Assembly: GCA_944548615.1 (NCBI GenBank)
Contig: OX155955.1
Span: 2,682,340 to 2,746,339 of the forward strand
Reading direction: 5' to 3'
Length of the DNA: 64,000 nucleotides
Source: Micropterix aruncella
Lineage: Eukaryota > Arthropoda > Insecta > Lepidoptera > Micropterigidae
Of the stretch, positions 11,247 to 22,060 are shown in pieces (positions within the stretch are counted from its first letter, which is position 1; each line of letters begins with the position of its first letter). The translations under genes were made by a program, and so were the position numbers. Under the pieces are notes generated by a model, which was given only the letters and a program-made list of their open reading frames with translations, was not told the DNA's origin and ran no database searches.

Positions 11247-14200
11247 GAAGGAAGATTACTTTTAAGTAATTGATTTGCCAACAAATAAATAAGTTTTAGA
11301 ATTTCAAGATGAATGCGCGGTCGAACTTGACAGCTTCTACTATACTAAAGCGAGCGCCTTCTACTATAATAAAATTGATGCCCCCTGAAATCTGCCGCTC
11401 CCTGAAGTCTGCCGCTCCTAGGCCGCGGCCTATAAGGCCTATCGACAAATCCAGCACTGCAGCACACGCTTCTAGACCATAGTAACTTCACTCGCTGGAG
11501 CTATTCAGAGGATTGTTTATATCCCCTTGTACTCTCTGCACAGTTAGACATATTTTAGATGGCTGCACGTCTTGTTAGATCAAGGCCAGTACACTTTCTG
11601 CTATGACGAAGTCCTGCAGTTTGAGAGAGTCAACTAATCACTCCTTTAAGTGTACCCTGGTCGTTGGTGAATTTTATTCCAGCTCCGTTTGTATTTATTA
11701 CTGCGAAACAATCTTACTTCTACCATTCTCCTCTAGAAGGCAGAGCTCGATGCGCAGTTCACGCAGCCGCTTATGGAACTAACTCATATGCTAAAAGGAA
11801 ATACTTATATGCTGCCCCATAAACTTACCAAAGAAAGTGTATTAGTTGATTGTAAGAGATTGTCTTTGAGATGATAACTCCACATTTGATATAGATTTTA
11901 GGATTATGCATAATAAAGAGTTTCTTATCTATTTATCTACAAAGCGCAAAATGCCTGAAATAAAAGAAAATTAACTAACACTAATAAAATAACAGTAAAA
12001 ATACCATATCATTTATTTATTCAGTGGTATAAAAACCTTACAGCGGGATATATAAATACAAACGGAGCTGCCATGGAATTCACCGACCGGAGTCGGGCCC
12101 ATCATAATACTATTTTTTACACTTCTGGGGGGTGAGCAGTGGATTCCGGACTTACGAACCGGCTGTGGTAGGTTTAGGACAGCTGTCTTGCCACATGTGA
12201 GCGTTCACCTTGCCACCCATTCACTCCCCCTTCGAAGCCATAGAATTTGAGATGCGCAAATCGCAGTTTTAGATAATTTTTCTAAGAAAGAGTTGATTAT
12301 TTTTCTGGAAAGGCCAAGATCTTTAAAGAGGTGAAATAGAGATTTAGCTGGCAGGCCACGAGCGCCAACTTCCACCGCGTGAAGGTGAACAGTGAAGCCG
12401 TTCCGGGTTACGGCATTTGCAAGATCATGGTATTTATTTAATTTGTACTCGTGGTCTTTTGGGATATTTGATTCCCATGGAACAGTTAATTCTACAATAA
12501 GAGCCACCTTCCGAGATAGAGAGTAAAGAGTTATATCTGGACGGAGGGCTGTGCATCCGAGACTTTCAGGGAATTTATACTGCTTAGAGACCGAATCAAC
12601 CTCCAGAATCCAATCTGTAGCTTTCTCGATTATTGAGAAAGGTTTTGTAGTTAAATGTTTTTTGCCTTTAGAGCCATCCCGCACAAACTGTATTGGGGGT
12701 TTGGAGGATACTGTCAAACCCTTGTTGGCACGAGCCACTGAGAGACTAATTACCTCGCGAATAACAGCGAGAACTTTGTCATGGCGGTAAGTGTACCGTC
12801 CTTGATCTAAGGCCACCTTGCAGCCAGCTAGAATGTGTCTAGCTGTGCAAGGGGTATTGCTACAGAGGGGACAAGAACTATCCTCGGCAAAGCTCCAACG
12901 AGCGAGGTTACTGGGGTCTGGAAGTGTATGCTGAAAGGCATTCAAATAAAATTTCAGCATCTCTGGCGTCCAGTCATAGAGCATTACCTTCCAGTGCATT
13001 GGAGGCGGAATGCAAAAGTCCCCAATTGTTGTCCAATCATTCTGGCATTGAAGGCCAATAGCATGAGCCATACTCTTGCTGTCGTAATCTGCTATTGTTG
13101 CTATTGTAAACATGGCGGCACATTGAGGTTAGGTGACAGGTTGAAAAATAAAAGAAAAACACGACGTACGTACCCAAAGTATAAAAAAAAATGAGTTCCT
13201 CCTCATTTTTTTTTGCCGAGGGAAACGGTGTGTAACACGAGCTTCGTGTTTTCCTGCGGGTTTTCACTATTTTCACGCATTTTCTCACATTCGTATCGAA
13301 GCCGGCGCGCACGCATAGTTTTGACAGCTGAAGCGCCGAGTTCAGAAGCGAGCAACATTGCGGCGAGTGACGTAAATAAAGACATCGCGTTGCCAGTACG
13401 ACTATTGGATACGATTGCGAATCAAAATCATGAAAATGAAAAAAGTCATAATTAGAGATTGAAGATGAGTCAATAAATCGTAGTTATTTGAGTAGTCGCC
13501 GAGTAAATTAATTCGTGCCTTTATACACTCAATTTCAGCATGATACAGGAGGGAGCCGCTGCCTTCTAGCGTTGGTTATCAAATATTAATGAATTCAGGG
13601 AATAACCGGGATAAATAAGATATGTTTTCAGTAGTGGTAAAATTCCTTTATTTTAATAAAATACATACACGCAATATTAAGCGCTATTAATAATTCCGGA
13701 AATTAGCGTTGAGATGTACGCGGGAAAATCCGATAGGCAAACCCTCATCTAGGCGGAATATTCTCGAAATCGACCGCCCTTGCTAGAACTCCTTCCATTC
13801 GAATTCGAGAAATCGTGCGAGCCAGACAAAGTCCCGGAGAAGTCCAGAACTTATAGATAGGACCTCAATATTTTCTCCGGTAAGTGTTCGTTTGATAATT
13901 GATATTGTGAGAACTGGATTCCCTGGGGCGGGCATAGCTCGACGGGAGTTTCCGGGCTTTGGGCGGCTTGTCCGGTATCTGGAGTGCCGTCTCCTTTCCG
14001 GGAAGCCTTCCTCTGCCTGGATCCCGCATACTGACGGATACGTTCTTCCGGCAGGGACTTTTGCAGGCGCGAATATCAGTCGCCCTACTGCGGTGAATCC
14101 TGAAGCGCCGCCCATATTCTCCATCGAACCGCCCTCAAGCAGGAACGACACTCGGGTGAGCCTTCAGCCCCGACTCCACATCAGCCGCGGCAGTAGCTCC

Positions 14201-17200
14201 AAGCAGTCGTCGGGGGGAATTGTACGATCGCGCGGCCGACAATACTACCGTACGATAGCCGGCGCATCGTACCACCAGCCTACCTGCTCGTCACCGGCTC
14301 GCCGCCGCGACCAGACATCCGCCGAAGACGAACGAGTGATCCCGAAGCCATTCGCGGAGATCCAGGCTCACCAACCTTACCAGATCCCGAGAGTGATACC
14401 AACCGTCCCAAGCCAACCGCGAATATCGGCGGGGCTCTATAATTACAGTTCAAGCTAGGGGCCGACCCGAGATAAAGTCTCATTGCTATTGGTATAAATT
14501 TGATACAATGATATTTCTGACTATTTGATAATTTTCCCCACATTTGACTATTTGATTATATGAATTTTATTATTCTACGTATTTGTATTTTTGAATGTTT
14601 TCGATTTAATAATTTATAATTCAGGGTAATTAACCAATTGTATAGATGATAATAACTGCATAATAAAGGCCCTTGTTGGTAATTGAAAATTTATATCTCT
14701 TTCTCTCTTTTTAATAACACAAAAACCTGTAACCCTATATCTTTCAAATATTTCCCAAGAATATATAAAGGCAAAGAAAAATATAGGTTAGAGAATTGTA
14801 TGTATATTTTTGTAACTTCCCGAAAGTGCAAAATATAATAGTTTTGCAATGTGCGGGTAAATCGTTGGAGGTTTTAAAAACCATTAACCCCTAGAGCCCC
14901 AATTGGCCGATATCGGCCACAACACGATTCAGCGTGACGGCCCCGTTTTAATTTAATTTTAATTTAATTTGTTTTATTTTATTATGTTTTAGTATGTTAA
15001 TATGTTTTATTTGAATTATGGGTACAGTGGTTTGGCAGTAATTAATGTTTTGGTGAGACAGTGTCATAATTCAATTTTTTTACTAATTTTTTGGGACATC
15101 AACTTATCAATCGGCTGAGGGGCCAAGGCCTGAAGGGTTAAACTTTTCTGGTATCCCTTCAGTGTTTTTTTTATAAACTGCATCGATATAGCACTGGAAA
15201 AGCACCCAGGCGTCAGCAATAGCAGTGGATAAAAGTAATTTGACATCATCAGCAAACATTAGACCACGTTTTGATGTAACAACTTTACTCAGATTATTAA
15301 CAAATACGTTGAATAACAATTTGTATTTTTAAAAAAATATAACTTATTTATTTATCTGATCCTTGGCTAATTCCCGATTTAGTGTTGTATAGTTCGGAAA
15401 CAAAACCGCCAAATTAACGAACTGCTGGCGGCCCCCAAGTAATCGGCAAGCAGATAGTTTTAGGAGCAATGCATCATTATTGACATTGCCAATATATTAC
15501 CGATTATCAAAAAAAATGCCCCTACATGTGATCCCCTCCCCCTTGGTGGGCAATACTAGACAATACTAAAGATATAAAATCGAAGACTATCGCGGTTGTT
15601 TGACATTATAACCTACCACCACCGTATAACCTACCGTATAACCCACCGTATAACCGTATAACCCACCACCGTATAACCCACCACCGTTATAACCTACGCA
15701 GTGGCGGCAGCGGTTTGCGGCCTACCCGCAAAACAACAGACTGACAGCTCTTTAGTCTACCCTAGACAACGGCGGCTGCAACGTCACCGAAACGTCGGGT
15801 CCTACAAATTTCACGCGGTAAATTCGTTTTCTATCCTATTTATAATACTAAAGATGATTCGCTCCACTCTCTTTTCCTGCCTTCCTCAACTTCGGCAAGT
15901 TGCCACCTTCAGAGCATTAGCTATTTGTCAAGTTTTTTTTTACTCTAAAATTTTCTCGGTTTTTCCATTAACGTAGTGTATATATGATTATACATCAATA
16001 TATAACTAGGTACAGGTCGAAATATCCCCTCTTTGTACATTGCACTGCAAGGACAAAATACAGATATTGTTCAACCGTGATTTTTCTGTTTTTCAGGCTG
16101 GGACTGCTGACAATTCCTCTACCGGGATTCCATTTAAAATTAAGCAAGAGAGAATTTCATTTGTTCCTGATGATCCTGAGGAGCCATCGGACTGCGAAGA
16201 CCCGCTCGCGAGCGCAGAAATTAAGGAAGAACCTGACTATACCGACCGCCCGATGCGTCGATCGATGTCGGTTAACAATTTATTAGACGCGGTTAATGAT
16301 CGAGCGCCAAAGTATTATTTAAAAAAGCAGGCCTCCGTTGAAAATATCCATAGGAGAGCAATAAAAACGGAGAGCTCGAACGACGTTACCATAACTGAGA
16401 AATTCATCTCGATGGCCGAGCGGATCTACCACATGGAGAACGACACGCCGAAGCGCTTCCGATCGACGATGTCGAGACCGGAGCCGAAGCTCGTTCAAGC
16501 GGCGCTGAACCGCAAACGAGTGCAGGAAATGTGTCGATCCACCGTACCACAATCGCCGGCCCTCATGACCAAGACTCGCGCCAGACCCTCCACCGCCCTT
16601 TCCAGGGAACAGCTCGAGCAGAGAGAAGTCGAGCAGATCCAAAAATTCCACATCAAGGCGAATCCTGTTCCGCGATGCGTCATCGAAGGGATCGCGAATC
16701 TAGGGCCCGTGCAGCGGCGGCCCCCTACCAAACCCGAGCCCTTCAACATAACGCAAATCAAAAAGAAACTCCCGCAGCCGATCCCCAATTATAAATTCAC
16801 GGCCAAACCCGTCGCGCCGGGAGTGCTGGAGAGGCCCGTCGGGATCGGCAAGAAGGTCGCTCTGCCCGTGACGCAGCCGATGACGCCGAAATTCATGAAG
16901 ATGTGGTCGTTCGTTCAATCGAAGAAGCACAGTCAATCGCTCGAGGATAATTTAAAATCGAGCGATAGATCGACGGTGAGCGACGTCGGCCCGAACCGAG
17001 TGGGCCCGCTGAAGCCGGAGCCGTTTTCCTTCGAAGAGAGAGACAAAGCGACGATGATCAGAAAACAGGCTAAGATCGACAGCCAGATCGAAGAAGAGAA
17101 ACGTCTGCGCGAATTCAAAGCGCATCCCGTTCCGGCCATCTTTAAAAAGCGGCTCGCGACGCAATCGCCGAGGAAACCGAACGAAAACAAGGAGAATATT

Positions 17201-17566
17201 ACGAACGAAGCGATACCGGTGAAATTCGAAGCGAGGCCGCCGCTCGTTCTTTATAGGGAGCCTTTCAAGCCGATGAAGGCCGAAGTGCCGATTTTCGCTG
17301 CCTGCCCCTTTAGCTTGAACACGGAGAAACGAGCGGCCGAACGACAGCAATTCGACGAAAAAGTCCGCCAGCACGAAATCATGTGCGAGGAACGACGAAA
17401 ACAACAGGAGTTGGAAGAAGAAGAAAAAGAGAAAAGGAGAGTAGCTATCCTGCGCAAACAGCTTGTTCACAAAGCAAACCCGATTCGTCACTACCCGGCG
17501 GTGCAGGCTCCCAGGGAAATTGCTGTGACTATTCCTGTGACGCCACAGTTGTGCAAGAGGAAATGA
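9831..17566 (+). CDS. TPX2: TPX2-like spindle assembly factor and Aurora A activator
   Basis: The gene has two coding exons (9831-9935 and 16097-17566), giving 524 residues. The junction is phase 0: donor CGT|GTAAGT, acceptor TTTTTCAG|GCT. TPX2 proteins bind spindle microtubules and activate Aurora A kinase after release from importins. The N-terminus (SFDYCTPAFLGFQ, residues 7-19) resembles the Aurora-binding motif of vertebrate TPX2, with aromatic residues at similar spacing. The body has the spaced FKAxPVP-type motifs of the family (about 219, 268, 375, 413 and 494), a KPEPFSFEERD segment (341-351), a charged region likely to be coiled coil (about 452-486) and a basic C-terminus. It is shorter than human TPX2 (747 residues). 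A KEN box lies at about 400-402. The ATG has a purine at -3 and G at +4 (AACATGG). Coding sequence is clearly more GC-rich than its intron. The family call is firm; activity towards Aurora A is inferred. Confidence 0.88.
10235..10440 (+). repeat. Repeat family C, copy 1
   Basis: It shares ACCTAACCTACCGAAATGTA, AATGCCTATAT, TTATTGCAG, GCGTGGTGAATATAGTC and AAAAATCAACAAT with copies at 58955-59165 and 59455-59650. It lies in the TPX2 intron. No coding capacity. Confidence 0.6.
10826..10905 (-). repeat. Repeat family F fragment, minus strand
   Basis: The reverse complement reads CTCTTGCCATGATCAAATGA and continues like the central part of family F. Only about 80 bases are recognisable; a G-rich low-complexity tract follows at 10914-10978. 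Confidence 0.5.
11177..11243. repeat. (TA)n microsatellite
   Basis: About 33 uninterrupted TA units lie in the TPX2 intron. The tract is likely to be length-variable. Confidence 0.95.
11244..12045. other. TPX2 intron, nothing recognised
   Basis: No element ends, coding frame or repeat shared with other parts of the window were found. Confidence 0.4.
12050..13113 (-). mobile_element. 3' part of an R2-type (RLE) non-LTR retrotransposon, longest copy
   Basis: A 302-codon open frame (13113 down to 12205) is followed by about 150 bases of 3' untranslated sequence ending in GTATTTATTTAT. In the element's reading direction it encodes a CCHC zinc knuckle (CPLCSNTPC..RH..C, residues 81-98) followed by a restriction-enzyme-like endonuclease: RPD at 191-193, a Glu at 208 in VELTVPWE, and a Lys-containing KYHDL segment near 227-231. 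This order is that of R2/NeSL/Hero-type elements, where the endonuclease nicks the target and primes reverse transcription. The reverse transcriptase domain is missing, so the copy is 5'-truncated, but this part has no stop or frameshift, suggesting a recent insertion. Other copies: 2945, 31030, 36665, 42900 and 48298-49540. It lies in the TPX2 intron on the opposite strand. Confidence 0.8.
13114..14880. other. TPX2 intron with a GC-rich, open segment of unknown origin
   Basis: A hairpin of A-rich and T-rich arms lies at 13181-13213. From about 13200 to 14460 the sequence is much more GC-rich than the rest of the intron and partly open on both strands, including the 188-codon frame at 13892-14458. 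The composition change suggests an inserted element or a captured sequence. I recognise no protein domain in it. Confidence 0.35.
13892..14458 (+). CDS. Unidentified open frame in the TPX2 intron
   Basis: The frame has 188 codons and is rich in Pro, Arg and Ser. I recognise no family or motif. The opposite strand is also open for 122 codons, and the segment is GC-rich, so the frame length may simply reflect few stop codons. It could be a gag-like piece of a retroelement or non-coding. No splice partner or poly(A) signal was assigned. I report it because it is the longest frame here not explained by TPX2 or a recognised transposon. Confidence 0.15.
   Translation: MIIDIVRTGFPGAGIARREFPGFGRLVRYLECRLLSGKPSSAWIPHTDGYVLPAGTFAGANISRPTAVNPEAPPIFSIEPPSSRNDTRVSLQPRLHISRGSSSKQSSGGIVRSRGRQYYRTIAGASYHQPTCSSPARRRDQTSAEDERVIPKPFAEIQAHQPYQIPRVIPTVPSQPRISAGLYNYSSS
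14884..15141. mobile_element. TTAA-flanked MITE, family P1, copy 2
   Basis: It is bounded by TTAA at both ends (14884-14887 and 15138-15141) and nearly identical to 2260-2528 in the interior (GATATCGGCCACAA, GGGTACAGTGGTTTGGCAG). It directly abuts a reverse-transcriptase fragment on its right. Confidence 0.75.
15142..15325 (-). pseudogene. Reverse transcriptase fragment of a non-LTR retrotransposon
   Basis: Read on the minus strand, the segment contains NVFVNNLSKVV and GLMFADDVKLLLS, the palm-domain blocks around the catalytic Asp pair (FADD) of non-LTR reverse transcriptases. Only about 55 codons survive. Confidence 0.7.
15585..15855. mobile_element. Penelope-like terminal-repeat relic
   Basis: The left part (AAATCGAAGACTATCGCGG, TTTGACATTATAA) and the right part (GGCTGCAACGTCACCGAAAC, TTTCACGCGGTAAATTCG) match the two ends of the Penelope-like element at 55818-56714. 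Between them is a short array of ACCTACC/ACCCACC-CGTATA units (about 15610-15700). It lies about 240 bases upstream of TPX2 exon 2. Confidence 0.6.
16097..17566 (+). CDS. TPX2: TPX2 coding exon 2
   Basis: This exon has 489 codons plus TGA/TAA-type termination at 17566, preceded by a pyrimidine-rich TTTTTCTGTTTTTCAG acceptor. Any in-frame Met further upstream (for example at 16040) lies in the intron and is not expected to be used. It contains all the repeated FxAxPVP motifs, three hydrophobic-Lys-x-Glu sites (IKQE, IKEE, IKTE) near its N-terminal side, and Ser/Thr-Pro sites such as TPKR and SPRK. Confidence 0.88.
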   Translation, partial: AGTADNSSTGIPFKIKQERISFVPDDPEEPSDCEDPLASAEIKEEPDYTDRPMRRSMSVNNLLDAVNDRAPKYYLKKQASVENIHRRAIKTESSNDVTITEKFISMAERIYHMENDTPKRFRSTMSRPEPKLVQAALNRKRVQEMCRSTVPQSPALMTKTRARPSTALSREQLEQREVEQIQKFHIKANPVPRCVIEGIANLGPVQRRPPTKPEPFNITQIKKKLPQPIPNYKFTAKPVAPGVLERPVGIGKKVALPVTQPMTPKFMKMWSFVQSKKHSQSLEDNLKSSDRSTVSDVGPNRVGPLKPEPFSFEERDKATMIRKQAKIDSQIEEEKRLREFKAHPVPAIFKKRLATQSPRKPNENKENITNEAIPVKFEARPPLVLYREPFKPMKAEVPIFAACPFSLNTEKRAAERQQFDEKVRQHEIMCEERRKQQELEEEEKEKRRVAILRKQLVHKANPIRHYPAVQAPREIAVTIPVTPQLCKRK

Positions 17567-17678
17567 TTAATATCGACATCGGAACTGAAAAATTGTGCCA
17601 GCACTTTCTCTATCGAACATACTTCTAAAATTTTCATCTAATATTTTAAGTTATAGCTGTTGATACTTTTGATTTGGG

Positions 17679-17684
17679 AATAAA
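17679..17684 (+). terminator. TPX2 poly(A) signal
   Basis: This is an AATAAA hexamer about 113 bases after the TPX2 stop codon, the first canonical signal downstream of it. Confidence 0.6.
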
Positions 17685-17699
17685 ATTAATCATCATCAT

Positions 17700-17845
17700 A
17701 AATGCTTTAATTTCTAACATACTGTATGTTAGAAACATAATGCAATTTACTTAAGAGCCTTATTACAAAATAGCGTAGGTATTCTTTTAAAATGAGTTGA
17801 AAAAATGAACGCATTTTTTTTTGGATGTAACTATAAAAGATAGGA

Positions 17846-17876
<31 letters not shown>

Positions 17877-18780
17877 CTATTCAACCCTGGGAGAAAACCG
17901 CGGCACTGAGCGCTCTTCTCTTGCGCAAGCAAATATATACACAATTTCTAATTGTTTTTTGCAGTGTTTTCTCCTTTCTAATGACAATAATTTATATTAT
18001 GTCGTATTGCTAAAAGAGTGAACTTTAATATAGTATAAGTATTATATAAGAATCTTATTTTATTTCTGAGAAAATTAGAATGATACAGGAAGATTTTTTT
18101 TTAATTTTGTGTAATTGTAAGTAATGTATACCGTGGATATGTGGTCAAAAAACGAAAAAATAAAGCCGTAGTGTACATCAAGAATACATGACGGACATAA
18201 AAAAAAAATAGTATATGGTTTTCGTTGTAGTGATATTACTGTATTAAGGAGCTCAAAGTTTGCCTTCCGAGCGTTTTACGAATAACGACTTTCGGAAAAT
18301 GGGCTGAATAAGTAAATAATATTCGTTATATCTAAAATTAAAGGCCGCTATGGTCAACATCAAGAAATGGTCCAGGTAATTCAGTAATTAAAGTTTGTAG
18401 AAATCTCTTCATTTCTTGGAATTAGAACGCCAAAAATCCACTTTTCTTGCCTTTCTGGAAAAAATATGTGATAGGGCTCTTAAGGTTTCCGCAAGTCAAA
18501 AATTATTCTATATTTAAGGGACTGATTGCTTCTGAATAAAACCACAGAAGAATGAGAGTTGACGAAAATTTTATCTCAGACTTGAATCACAAAACTTGAA
18601 AGAAGTTTACCAGGCCGATACTCAAACACCTACAGAACTTCTTACATTTAACATTATGATTTTTAATTACTATTTTATTGTTCTAGTTGTAATTTAGGTT
18701 TTGTAATATATAACCCCCCCCCCCCCCCCCCCCCCTTCCCCAGACAGTCCGAATGAACTTTATAATTTACTAATCTTGTA
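17700..18780. other. Intergenic stretch with simple repeats
   Basis: It contains an (ATAA)n tract near 17846-17874 and a 22-base C homopolymer at 18714-18735. Otherwise nothing was recognised. Confidence 0.5.
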
Positions 18781-18989
18781 GGCCGGCTTTACATAGGCAG
18801 CTTGAAGCAGTCAAGACCGACCGCTTTAAACTGCGACTGCATAGCCAACTGCAATTTTCTATTCATTGGAATACACGACACCGCTTGTGCAGTCGCGACC
18901 TCTCCGGGCGGTCAGCAGCATGACGTCATTTCATCATGCGATCAAGCAGTTGCAAGATATATTCTGACCTCAAGCTGTCGGCTGTCAAC

Positions 18990-19290
18990 TCTAGCGCAGT
19001 TGGCCACGAAGACACATTCGTGCAGGGTCGGTCATACTCTAGGGTCAACACCCATCCGGCGGCCTCCACGCAGAAGGGAGAGCCAGGGTCTAACATCCGG
19101 GGGAGTCTGGGAACAGTAATGTTTCCTATAGAGCGGGGGTGGTTGTTAACCTTATGGCAACTGCTCTTGAAACGACCATTAGGCTACCCGATCCCGGGTG
19201 AATAAGCCGGGGAAAGGATGCCGTGGTCCGCGATAGATTCGGTTGACACGGAATCACAGCTTCATTAGGGAGAGGACGGAGTCGCGTCTG
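18990..19290 (+). repeat. Repeat family B, copy 1
   Basis: It shares GTTTCCTATAGAGCGGGGG, CTTGAAACGACCATT, GGCTACCCGAT.CCGGGT, GTCCGCGATAGATTCGGT and AGGGAGAGGAC blocks with 21320-22060, 28905-29310 and 52450-52730. It is non-coding. It lies inside a region (18782-19560) whose ends resemble each other in inverted orientation. Confidence 0.6.
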
Positions 19291-19560
19291 AGACATTTTA
19301 AAATATTTTTTCAAAAAACATCACTTCTAAGTTCCATTAACAAGTGATGAAATTGTCCATGTAGTCGTCTTGATTCCAAAATTTAATGTACCCAGAATTT
19401 TCTTAGCTTTATACACCGTCGTCTGCGCCTGAGCAAAAGCAGCAACAGAAGTGCTTCTCAAACTCCATATTGCAATTTCAGTTGAATTATCAACTGCTCC
19501 AGTGGTTGAAAACGACTGCTTGCAATGATGACTGCTCGAGCGGTCCGTGTAAGTTGTTCA

Positions 19561-20879
19561 ATGACTAAATGCTTGACCTGCCCAAGTAAGACTGGCCGTA
19601 GTCTGAGTGAGCGAGTAGAATGAGATCAAATGTTTAATTTTGAATATAAAGCCTCGGATCAGCCTGTGCCTGCCAAGCATCCACATTTTACACAAAATTT
19701 ATCTCATCATAATGCTGATTTCTATTCCTACTCTTTCTGTGTCTATGGTGCAAGACTCAGAAATCCCAGCAAATTCAAGAAACCCAACTATAGAATCATT
19801 CAATACACCTCAAAAAGGATTACTTTTCTAAGAAGTAAACGGTTCTTCCCTCTCTCTCCCAATTTCCTCTCCTCCGGCATTCTTAGTATTGTAGTTTTAA
19901 ACATAGTAGTTTGTATTTCGAGCAGAATAACTTATTTGTTTCATAAACTTTACTTCCACAAGGTACCACTGCACTTATCAGACAGCTAACCGCTCCGTGC
20001 AGCTTGGGCCATATAACTTGGGTCGGCTGAAGTCACGGTTTAACTCCCATCCAGTAGCATCCTCGAAGAGGAACGAACCTGAAAAGGACATTTTTTTCTT
20101 CTGGGTGTGGATAGCTGGGATCGGATCCTCTGGGGGAAGACTTTAGGCAATTGGACAATTGCGAATTTCGAAATTCCACCACGCACACAACACACTACCT
20201 TGTTTTATGTCTTTGCATTTGGTGATAGTAGTCTAGAACATTTCAAACAGAGTTCAATCAGAAAATGCAATTTCTACTAAAGTTCAGGATTCTTCTTATT
20301 TCTATGGCTTCCCGGACCATGCAGGGAAAGTAAATTAATGTGATTTTGAAACTTCAGCCAACAGGTTCGATATGCGATCCAATGTGTCCGCCAGATCACC
20401 AATTTTTCTCACTGAACATTTTTAACGGCATTGATCACTCGTGTCACTGTGACTCGCAGACAACGCAGACGGGATTCCCTGTATCAAATCCTTTACCTGA
20501 AAAAAATATCTTCTTCAAACTTAAAATGCTAAAAACACACTGTAAAATGACTTTTTTGTTTTATTTATTATGTTGAACAACTGTGATAGTCTTTGATTTC
20601 ATAAGGTGTTACAATGTTGTTTGAGTTTTCTGAGCAGCTGTATGAAAATGTGCATTGCACTTATGGAACTGGGCGGTTTGTGCATCGTGCGGTGTTAGCC
20701 AATCGACTGTGTGGGGGAGAGGGGGGGGGGGGTAGTTGTCGACCTGATGTCTATATATCCTTAGAAACGATCTGTCGGCCACCCGATCCCGTGTGAGCCT
20801 GGCAGGCAAAGGGCGTCTCGGTCTGCGATCAATTCGACTTAATTACCGTTAGCGCCCTGCGCAAGCAATCTAAAATCTG
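19561..20879. other. Intergenic stretch with fragments of family B
   Basis: Short family-B pieces occur near 20005-20130 (GTCGGCTGAAGTCACGG) and 20700-20800 (TCCTTAGAAACGATCTGTCGG). The open frame at 19630-19989 shows no protein-like features. Confidence 0.4.
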
Positions 20880-21010
20880 TGACCAGACCGAGTTAGAATA
20901 GTAGCCGCCCACTCTCGAGTGGCAAGGCGTTGCGGGGATGGGATGGGAGTGAAATAAGCAGAGGGATACGTTACGGTAAACGCCTGTAGTTAAGGCTCCC
21001 TTCCGAGTTG
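20880..21010 (+). repeat. Repeat family A, copy 2 (partial)
   Basis: It contains GAGTTAGAATAGTAG, CACTCTCGAGTGGCAAGGCG and GATACGTTACGG..AA.CGCCTGTAGTT, as in the copies at 24245 and 35195. Only the left part of the family is present. Confidence 0.6.
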
Positions 21011-21319
21011 ACGCGACTAAAAATTTAGGTATTTTTGCAATGCCACGCGCCCGCACTTTCGATATATACATAAAGATGTATAGGTATACTGCGGCGACAA
21101 GGGAATACGTCCCACCGTTGGCAGTGGCCAATTACAAATGACGATTTTGACTTCGCACATCGTCAAATATAGTCAATTTGGCTTTTCAATTATAATTCGC
21201 TGTAGTCGACAACCCAAGTTGTCTGTATACTGTGATGATGTGTTCTGTGATGATAGTATACTGTGATGATGGTAAGTGTGTGGGAGCTAATGGACCCAGT
21301 GCAGTTGAGCTATTATAAC

Positions 21320-22060
21320 GTATGTGTTAAGGTCGGCTGAACTCACAGGTCAACACCTATCCGGTAGCCTCCACGCAGAAGTGCCGGGTATGAATCTGTG
21401 CCTGCGGGCCAGTTCCCTTAGGAATCGTACTTCAGGCGCTCCTGGACGGTTAGGGCAGTCAGGAAACGGCTTGTTTCCTATAGAGCGGGGGCAGTTGTTT
21501 ACCTTGTGGCGGTCGCTCTTGAAACGACCATTTGGCTACCCGATGCCGGGTAAACAGTCGGGCATAGGATGCTGAGGTCCGCGATCGGTAGACACCGAAT
21601 CACAGCTACACAAGGGAGAGGACCGCGCAAGCGACATCAAACCCGTAACCAGTCGAGAGGCCGGAGAAATCTGGCTGTAACTGGAAGTAATGGCGCGAGT
21701 GTCGGCTCGCTGTATAAAAAACCGGGTTTTTCGCAGTAAGGCATTGGCTTCTTACAGGCGAGTGGCGTAAATAAACTGTTTTTGTCCCAAGTCTTCTACT
21801 CTCACCTCACAGGAGACAGAACGGTCAAATATCGTTACAACTTCTCGAGGTGACGGGTTCGCCCATTGTAGTTGACACCTCCAGTTGTCTGTATACTGTG
21901 CTCGCGGTAAAGTGGTGGACTCTTACAGGCTGTTAGCTTAGTTTGACTGTGGATTGTCCCATCTACTAACCAAATCTTTTACGCTCCCTCCACGGGAGAT
22001 AGAATGACTCGATATCTTTAGACGTCTCCCTGAGGTGACGGGTTTGCCCGATGTAAAAGA
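21320..22060 (+). repeat. Repeat family B, longest copy
   Basis: In addition to the shared left blocks, this copy contains two successive versions of a right module: a CGGTAAgg..GGACTCTTACAGGC-like segment, a CCCAAGTCTTCTAC or related segment, and GAGGTGACGGGTTcGCCC near 21850 and 22033. The right module resembles part of a Ser/Leu-type tRNA (AAGGCgTTGGnCTCTTA), so a tRNA-derived origin is possible but not shown. Confidence 0.5.

Noticed and set aside
12551..13194. Plus-strand open frames opposite the R2-type element
   Set aside because: They are antisense shadows of the conserved minus-strand endonuclease frame; equivalent frames recur opposite the copy at 43404-43679.
16040..16096. Start of TPX2 at the Met at 16040
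   Set aside because: The 19 codons before 16097 are intronic: they lie upstream of a strong TTTTTCAG acceptor and contain no TPX2 features, while exon 1 at 9831 supplies the expected N-terminus.
16319..17491. Long minus-strand open frames across TPX2 exon 2
   Set aside because: They are shadows of a GC-richer coding exon. They show no family similarity, whereas the plus strand has clear TPX2 motifs.
19630..19989. A 119-codon plus-strand open frame in intergenic DNA
   Set aside because: The composition is not protein-like, no motif is seen, and it lies in AT-rich sequence with no splice or poly(A) context.
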